Part shown: piece by piece, positions 56,656 to 64,000 of the stretch | How the letters are laid out: each line of letters opens with the position of its first letter | Position numbering within the stretch: the first letter of the stretch is position 1 | Assembly (NCBI GenBank): GCA_024291935.2 | Contig: CM044312.1 | Coordinates: 75,969,001-76,033,000 of the forward strand | DNA: 64,000 nucleotides | DNA from: Okapia johnstoni | Taxonomy: Eukaryota > Chordata > Mammalia > Artiodactyla > Giraffidae | Direction of reading: 5' to 3' | Notes under the pieces: generated by a model | What the model was told of the DNA's origin: nothing | The model's database searches: none | What the model saw: the letters and a program-made list of their open reading frames with translations, nothing else | Made by a program: the position numbers and the translations under genes

Positions 56656-57747
56656 CATTTATTTATAAAATTTTCTCCAAGCATAGTTTGAAAGTGCTAC
56701 CCAGTGTCCCTAAGGCAAGACGGCTGTAATGTGTTTTTGGAATGAAATTTGGCAAGGACAAAAGAACAAAAGGGCAGTGAAAAGAGTCTGGAGTCTGAGC
56801 TGCTTTAGGAATCAGTGTGGCCTTAGTTGTAATGTTGAAATATTAAATGACCATTAACCTCAATCATAGAGAAAGCAAATAGGATTCATGTTTTATTAGA
56901 TTCAGGCATGAATCTAATAGCTATGAGGAAAAAATTAAGACACATAGAAAGCAAGTATTTTTTCTTTAAAACTATTTTGGAATTATAAAATATTTAAGAA
57001 TTTTGCTTTTTTATAAGAATTTATAGTTTGGACAAAACTACTGCTTTTTTTGGTTATTTTATTTTGTTTTTTTGTAGTTGTTAGTGCTTAACTGATTTTT
57101 CAGATATTTGCGTTTATAACTGCATCAGGGCAAGTTGAGTTTGCCTGAATATATAATGTATATTGTATATAATGTCTATGATGTGGCATTTTCTAAATTA
57201 ACAAGATTGCACTCAATGAGTTCTTATTTTACTTAAGTAATCTATTGTACTTGCTGTACTAATAATACTTTATTATATATCTATCACTAGGCTCTGTTGA
57301 AAAGGAAGAATTATCTGAATATGTAAACATTATAGCTCCACACCTGGTTACAGACCAATTTCCTCATCTATAGCTTAAACGCTGTATGTTCACATTTCCA
57401 CAGATGAGGAGGAGGGTGGTTCAACCTACTGCTATGACATTCTCTACACTTCTGGTTAGGTGGCTTTTGTAGAAAACACTTATTTTTATAACTAACAATT
57501 CCTCCTATGGAGTTGCAAGATTGTTTGCCCACTCTAAATAGCAGGAACTTCCCCTGAAATGAAATATTATAAAAGGAGCAATTTAGGCTACAGTCATAGA
57601 GACACTTTTTCTCTTTGTAAGTAAAGATTACATTTCCTATAATTCAAAGGAAATGTTGACTCATTATTTAAAGCTATCTCAAAATGGATTTATTTTTTAT
57701 TTTTTCCTGCTGGCTTTGTAAAAACATATATTGCAAATGTACGGTGT
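56656..57747. other. AT-rich single-copy DNA, no gene seen
   Basis: No recognised repeat or gene. Confidence 0.4.
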
Positions 57748-57950
57748 GTATGTGTGTGCTCAGTCATGTCTGATTCAAACTCAAGGACTAAAGTTCGTGA
57801 GGTTCGTCTGTCCATGGGATTATCCAGTCAAGAATACTGGAGTGGGTTGCCATTTCCACCTCCAGAGGATCTTCCTGACTCAAAGATTGAACCCACATCT
57901 CCTGTGTCTCCTGAATTAGCAGCTGTATTCTTTACCACTGAGCCACCAGT
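57748..57950 (-). mobile_element. Bov-tA SINE
   Basis: Antisense copy from tail 'gtgtgctcagtcatgtctga' to head 'ctttaccactgagccaccag'. A diverged patch near 57775-57800. Confidence 0.9.
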
Positions 57951-59027
57951 GAAAACTAGCTCAGTTTTGAATCATTTAATTTATTTTTAATAAATGATAA
58001 AAAGTATTCCTCTGTCTTGGAAAAATGGTCTAGTATAGAGATACACATATAGAGTAGTTATATGTTAAACCCACACCTCAGTTGACTTAGACCAAACTGT
58101 CTTAGTTTCAATTCCTAGCACAATGAGGGAGCTTCCAAAATAGCAATTTTATAATTTGCAGTATTCTCTGGGAAGACCTAGCCAGAGCAGGGCTGGCATG
58201 ACAGTGATGACTGTCTTCCAAAGTCTATTTTTCTCATAAATCAGTAAAACGTAGTTGGATCTTCCAGCTTTTATCATAACTGAGCCAGAGAACCAGAAGA
58301 CTCCAAGACTGCACAAGCATCTACCCATGACAGAGTAGATACAAATCTATGATAAAATCAACTAGAATCACATGCATTGACTCACACCATTGGAATGAAA
58401 TGGATCAAAGTTTGCATTAAGGCCTAAAGGTGAGATCCCACTGCTCTGTTGTACGTTTGAACAGGAGCTTCTGCTGATAACTATTATGTATTTGACTAGA
58501 AAGTTTAAAGTTGAGAATCAATCCTGATTTTTACTTCTATATTTGGATAGAATAACCTTTAGAGTTGAATTTTGTTCACTGTGACTTAAAATTTTGAGAA
58601 ATTATTTATTTGCTTGGCTACAATTGTCTTTGTCATCTTTAAAAGAGGTAAAACTGCAAGGTGACTAATGTGCTCTTTGAATCTGCCATTCCCTTAAATT
58701 TTATAAATACTTGCTATGTTTTTTTGATCACTGAAATAAATAGAAATTGTGAAAATGTATCCACACTAAATGTAATTCCTCAAGAAAAAAAATGTAGTAT
58801 TCACAGAAGTTAGTAAATGAAATAACTAAGTGCACATCTGTTGTTGTCACTACCCAACGTTGGATCTGGATTACTGACAGTCCCTCAAGTCCACCTGTGT
58901 ATGCTTCTCAACCCATCTCATTGTCTCACCTGCAGACTCCATCCTGATTTTGAATTTTGGGCTGATCATTTATTTTCCTTTTATTCTGTTTAAATTATCT
59001 TATTACTTTATGTATGTATGTGCATAA
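57951..59027. other. Single-copy DNA, no gene seen
   Basis: No recognised repeat or gene. Confidence 0.4.
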
Positions 59028-59242
59028 GTGCTAACTCACTTTAGTCATGTCTGACTCTTTGCGACCCTGTGACTGTTGCTTGCCAGGCTCCTCAGTCCAT
59101 GGGATTCTCCAGGCAAGAATATTGGAGTGGATACCTATTCCCTTCTCCAAGGGATCTTCCTAACCCAGGGATCAAAACCATGCCTCTTCTTCTCTTGCAT
59201 TAGCAGAGGGTTCTTTACTACTAGCACCACCCCAGAGGCCCT
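59028..59242 (-). mobile_element. Bov-tA SINE
   Basis: Antisense, near full length: tail 'gctaactcactttagtcatg', body 'ccaggcaagaatattgga', degraded head 'ctagcaccaccccagagg'. Confidence 0.9.
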
Positions 59243-59339
59243 TATATGTGTATAGACAACTTACATGTTGTTAGATTTTGTTTGCTTTTGAGTTCAATAA
59301 AAATGCTATCTTACCACTGTAATTAATATCTTTCCTCAA

Positions 59340-60260
59340 ATATTTTTCTCTAATGTTATCCTATTGCTGCATATATGTTTCATTTTTTCATTAATCATTT
59401 CAATAATGGCTATACAATGCTTAATTGTTTATATACTATAATCTGCTTCTATATTGTTTTCTCCAAGTACATGTGAGTTGTTTCCAGTTTTATCTGTTGC
59501 AGTATCTAAGTACCTGTATTCTGGCGCATCTTGCAAGAGTAGAACACAGAGCTGTGGAAAAGGCACATGCTTATCTCCACAGGGCAACGCTAAACTATCC
59601 TTCAAAGTGGTTGTGCAACAAATATACCTCCAACTGTACAAAAGAGTCCCATTGATTCCCATGCACAACAGCCCTCAGCATCATCAGATATCTTAATTTT
59701 TTCCAATTTGGGGAAATAAATGTACATAAATGAATATGAACTTTCCTTATCATTATCAATCTTCCTATAGTTAAGATCTTTAATGTTTCCTTCTCAGTGA
59801 AATGTTTGTTCATGATTTTTAAAAACAGACTATTTTTTATAGCATCTTCAGGTTCACAGAAAAACTCAGAAGGTACAAAGATTTCTCATATACTCTGTGC
59901 CCCACTGAGTCTGGGACAGACTCCCCCACTATCAACACCCTGATCTTTATGAATTCAGTGCACTTGTCTACTGATTGGTATGGGTTCTTTCTGAATAGTC
60001 ATATATTTCAGAGTGTCTGGCTTGTCTTTTCACTGTTTTATGGTGTCTTTTGAAGAACGGAAGTTCTTAATTTAATTTTGTAGCTTATTAATCTTTTCTT
60101 TTATGGTTATCATTTTTCTGTTTGTTTGAAAAATCTTATTCTATCCCAACGCCATGAAAGTATCTTTCTACATATTGTTACCAAAGTTTTTCTGTTTTTG
60201 CCTTTCACGTTTAAGGCTTTAATCTATCTGGAATGGTGTTATTGTATACAATAATTCAAG
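59340..60260 (-). repeat. Old L1 fragment(s), antisense
   Basis: 'tatccttcaaagtggttgtg' at 59596 and 'aggttcacagaaaaactcag' at 59850 are antisense L1 3'-region blocks, followed by 'cgtttaaggctttaatctat' near 60208. Probably two old, diverged pieces. Open frames at 59425-59696 lie within it. Confidence 0.55.
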
Positions 60261-62198
60261 ATTCTACTATAATGCCTTCGGATAGCAATAATATAATTCA
60301 AGTTTAATGAGTATTTTAAATCCTATCACTTGAAATAGAAGGGTTTTAATAAACTTTAATCGAGATATAAAGAATAAATGCACTGTCCTAACTGGGTCAG
60401 TAGGGGAATCAAGCAATCAATATAAGTAAAATTTGGACACATAATCACAGTTACAGAGATACTCAAAATAAGGGCCCTAAGTGTTAAATCATGTGAAAAC
60501 CATGGAAAAATGAGAGTGTGTGCTTACAAGGACTCATACAAACTACTGCTTCACAGATAGGTAATGTGCTTTGGCTGTCTTTTATGCTTGACTGTGGATT
60601 CTTTCATCTTTGGCCTTCAAAATTCCAAGACTTTATCTTAAGAGTGGTAAATGTCTTTTACGTAATATACTCAGTAAATGTTTATGTAACTGAATTGAAT
60701 CACATACTATAATATAATGAAATGAAGAATTTATGTTATAGATCAATAGATGATTGACAGGAAAGAAAGAAGGGAGAGATGGAAGAAAGGGGAGGGGAAT
60801 GAACGAAAGAATAAAAGACTTTCATTTTCTAAGTCCAGTGTCACAATAGCATTCAAAAACATTTTTTTTCAACTTTTCTTAAATATGTGAATAAGAAGCC
60901 TTTCTGTGGAAAAGTAAAGGAAAGAAACACATGACAAAAATTATTTGCAACCTTCAACTAGGACCGATCTATATAATGAAGGATGAGCATGTAGCAGGGG
61001 CAGGGTAATGTAAGCACCAGAGAGGTAAAGGCATATCTCATAAGATGCTGTAGGCTTTCTTCCTTCCCTTTTCTTTCCTTTGTTCTTTCTTTTTCGCTTT
61101 TGTCACAAGAAAGCTGCTTTAAGCAATTTCTGATTATTTTGGTGCTCCTCTCCTCCCATGCTCTCATGGGCTGTGAGACAACATCCTCTTGTTGCTTGTC
61201 TACCATTACCCATAATGTTTTTTTAATGACCTTTTTCTACCTTCCGAAAATGGAAATGGCTTGACAGTGAATGTTCCATGACTTCTAATGGGTTCCTTCT
61301 TCCTTAGGACTGAAATAAAGTTATTTGGTAAAGGAAACTCACTTACCTTAAGCAATTTTGTTTTAAAATGATGCTCATTTGAATTTCTTACCTAGCATGC
61401 ACTCATGCACTAAGATGCATGTACCATTCAAGTGCAATAGAGCTAATGAGGTAAATAACCTAAAAGTGATAGTAGTTGTTAGTGGTATTACCCATTTCTT
61501 GTGACATAAATACCATAATTAGATGTAGCTCTACACAAATTCACTTAAAATTTTTCATACAAATATTTTCACTGATATGTAAAGAAAATACATTTATTTC
61601 TGGTTATTCCACTGATTAATGTAAGCTTAAAGACTTACTTAGAACTGTAGAGCCCAAAGAGAATGAATACAATATTTTCCTAATGTATCTAATTGAACTG
61701 GATGAGTGATATTTAAAAAAAAAATTGAGAAAGCCTATTGTTATCATTGGTTAAATGAAACAAAGCTTTGTTCTGTTAAGGTTCTCTGCCAATCATACTC
61801 ACACTACTGCTTTATACACGAAAGTGAAAAACATTACATGAAGACACACTCCTTAGAGATATTTGAGGGTATTTCAGAATGTGTGAAGACATTGGTTAAA
61901 TGCCCATGAATACTGATAGTCATTTAAAATTGGATACATTTTGAAAAGTTCCGTATGTCTTTAAAATATAGACAAAATTGAAAGAAAAGGCAATAAATCA
62001 TAATGTAATAACATATAGAATAACAACCTGTGTTCCTTAGTTTTAGTATGCTCTTAAAAATGATAAAGTGTATGGGACACAATTAAATAGGATGGACAAT
62101 ATGACTATATAATGGCCTTCAAATAAAAGGGAGATGATTGAAATATGGCCAATTATTCTTTATTCTTATTAATAGGACAAGAAAAAATGAGTTGGGTT
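60261..62198. other. Single-copy DNA with short purine/pyrimidine tracts
   Basis: A GA-rich tract at 60757-60818 and a CT-rich tract at 61053-61097 are the only notable features. The open frame at 61706-61909 has no recognisable domain. Confidence 0.4.
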
Positions 62199-62455
62199 AT
62201 CGTGAGAAATGCTGGGCTTGATGAAGCACAAGCTGGAATCAAGATTGCCGGGAGAAATATCAATACCCTCAAATATGCAGATGATACCACACTTATGGCA
62301 CAAAGTGAAGAAGAACTAAAGAGCCTCTTGATGAAAGTGAAAGAGGAGAGTGAAAAAATTGGCTTAAAGCGCAACATTCAGAAAACTAAGATCATGGCAT
62401 CTGGTCTCATCACTTCATGGCAAATAGATAAAAACTGTGGTGTTAAGACTCTTTA
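62199..62455 (+). mobile_element. BovB internal fragment, rearranged, no 3' end
   Basis: Sense BovB from 'gagaaatgctgggcttgatg' through the catalytic YADD (62274-62285) to 'cttcatggcaaatagat'. It then jumps about 0.25 kb to 'actgtggtgtt' and ends at 'aagactctt'. The frame 62145-62456 reads NINTLKYADDTTLMAQ. Both element ends are missing. Confidence 0.85.
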
Positions 62456-62969
62456 ACTGTTCTCCTCCATTTGGTTTGTAAAACCAGCATTTGTTTACAT
62501 GTGCAGAAAGTTGAACTGGTTGGGCAACTGGAATGAAATGATGATAAAGTTGTGCAGTCTGGGGCTCTTGTCATAGTAGAAGAGACATTATGCTTATCAT
62601 GAAACATGAACAAAGAGCTCAATAAAATGAGAATATTTGGGAATGAAGCTGGAAGCTTTTTTTGGTTACGATTTTTAATACATTCCTTCTGGAATTCTAT
62701 ACCTTTGCACAAAATTCATTTTGTGAAGCTCATTCCAGGGTGAACCAGTGTGGGGGTCCAAGAAGATGAAACAAGATGAAACCAGAAAAAGCAAGAGAAT
62801 AATGATGAGTCTGTAAGTTGTGAGACTAATAAAATTACTTTAAAAATACTGTCATATCAAAGCATTCTTGAAAGTAAGGTGAAATAACTTAGGAAAGCAT
62901 ATAGTCTGTGTTTGAGTGCAAGCCTTAATTGTAAAAAAAGTTCTATATGAAACAAAATAGGAAAACTAT
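62456..62969. other. Single-copy DNA, no gene seen
   Basis: No recognised repeat or gene. Confidence 0.4.
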
Positions 62970-63046
62970 GTAATATATGTATATGTGTGTATTTATATAT
63001 AGATGGATGTATGAATGTGTGTATATATATGTATATAAATACCTAT
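62970..63046. repeat. TA/TG low-complexity tract
   Basis: Imperfect TATG/TGTA repeats ahead of the SINE insertion point. Confidence 0.8.
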
Positions 63047-63059
63047 TTATGTTTATATA

Positions 63060-63273
63060 TTGTGCTGTGAGTAGTCGCTGAGTCGTGTCTGACTCTTTGG
63101 GACCCCATGGACTATAGCCCACCAGGCTCCTCTGTCCATGGGGATTCTCCAAACGAGGATACTGGAGCAGGTTGCCATGCCCTCCTCCAGGGGATCTTCC
63201 CAAACCAGGGATCGAACCCAGTTCTCCCTCACTGCAAGCAGATTCTTTACTGTCTGAGCCACTAGGGAGTCCC
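63060..63273 (-). mobile_element. Bov-tA SINE, full length
   Basis: Antisense from tail 'gagtagtcgctgagtcgtgt' to head 'gagccactagggagtccc'. 13-bp TSD ttatgtttatata at 63047-63059 and 63274-63286. Confidence 0.94.
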
Positions 63274-63286
63274 TTATGTTTATATA

Positions 63287-64000
63287 GATACCTATAGATC
63301 TATCTGTGAATCACCGTTGTTGAGCACAGTTATAGGCACATTGGATAGATGTAAGAAATATGTTTATACACAAATGTTACATATTATATGCAGTAGAAGA
63401 ATTGAGACTTTCCTCCACAACCCCAAAACCATTCAGTGCCTCAAGAGCCATGTTAGAGGAAAAACACTTTCTAACCTGGGCCATTTTTTGCTTGGTAGGA
63501 TAGGACAGCAGAAAAATAAGAAACTGAGTGGGGAGAGAAAGGGAATTTTGCTGGGAGGGGCCTAAGAAGGAGAAGGAGAGAGGTAACTTCTGCCTTAGGG
63601 ACAAGAACTTGTAAGAAGCAGGGGATGCCCGAGGAGGGTTTGGGAGAAGTTTTGTTTGTGACATGTGATGACAAACCTGCATACTCCCATGACTCATTCA
63701 AAGAAATCAACCATACCCTCTAATGCTTTGGGTGCTGAATGTGTGATTTTCTTTTTCTCAGACATAACCATAGGTTGCTTAAAAGATCACAAGTGGCTTT
63801 TACTATGCCTCCTTCTTCCTCTTCGCCTCACAGCATGTCTTACATCTTAAATTGCCTCCTTGAGACGATGAACAATTTGTTTCCTTAAGGTAGAGGAAAT
63901 CAATTAAATTAGCTACATAATTTTATATACTTCTGTTTCTCCTAAAGATGCAATATGGATTTCACAGAGATTAAAGCATCTATGTATGAAAAGATATTAT
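63287..64000. other. Single-copy DNA, no gene seen
   Basis: GC-richer from 63400 to 63650. Overlapping open frames (63317-63565 plus, 63377-63697 minus) show no domain and no clear splice sites, so I do not call an exon. Confidence 0.4.

Noticed and set aside
63377..63697. 106-codon minus-strand frame as an exon
   Set aside because: No recognisable domain, no convincing splice sites, and an overlapping plus-strand frame of similar length.
1..64000. A previously undescribed gene system (defence, toxin-antitoxin, biosynthetic or similar)
   Set aside because: The DNA is mammalian and retroelement-dominated. No operon-like gene clusters, no host exons and no unexplained long coding frame were found.

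Overview
This window is mammalian nuclear DNA from a ruminant, almost certainly a bovid (cattle, sheep, goat or a relative). The evidence is its repeat set. There are about nine copies of the RTE-clade LINE BovB, many tRNA-headed SINEs that end in a BovB tail (Bov-tA type), three dimeric Bov-A2 SINEs, ruminant L1 3' ends, an ERV1-type solo LTR, and older MIR, L2/CR1, MaLR-like and hAT-like remnants. I find no cellular protein-coding exon, no rRNA or tRNA gene, no CRISPR array and no prokaryotic feature. Every convincing protein similarity belongs to a retroelement, mostly broken BovB endonuclease/reverse transcriptase. The window reads as an AT-rich gene desert or a very long intron.

Layout. 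1-9.5 kb: single-copy AT-rich DNA, a minus-strand old LTR ending in an (AT)20 tract, a SINE with a (CA)n tail, and a MaLR-like LTR split by a BovB 3' fragment. 9.5-13.5 kb: a near full-length BovB with an inverted 5' end and an 11-bp target-site duplication (TSD), inside an old L1. 13.5-18.8 kb: mostly single-copy DNA with a candidate conserved non-coding block near 14.0-14.5 kb. 18.8-23.2 kb: a minus-strand L2/CR1-clade LINE split by a second full-length BovB with a different 5' leader. 23.8-30 kb: a SINE nested in a MaLR-like LTR, a local SINE-plus-flank duplication, L1 3' ends, a young Bov-A2 and L2 fragments. 31-34 kb: a 165-bp direct duplication, a BovB fragment, and an L1 and a SINE nested in one LTR. 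35-45.5 kb: MIRs, a BovB lacking its reverse-transcriptase core, and a MIR split by an inverted BovB with a perfect 14-bp TSD. 45.5-64 kb: AT-rich DNA with microsatellites, SINEs with clear TSDs, a solo ERV1 LTR, a small CpG-rich pocket near 56.1 kb, L1 3' ends and a rearranged BovB piece.

The elements are linked by mechanism and not by a pathway: BovB-type machinery is thought to mobilise the Bov-tA and Bov-A2 SINEs, which share its 3' tail. Nesting gives a relative chronology: MIR, L2, MaLR-like LTRs and old L1 first, then BovB and ruminant L1, then SINEs. I see no sign of a novel gene system. The most informative signals are the BovB rearrangements: twin-priming-like inversions, breakpoints recurring near one potential hairpin, and two alternative 5' leaders. 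Boundaries are by eye and good to roughly 5-30 bp, except where a TSD fixes them.
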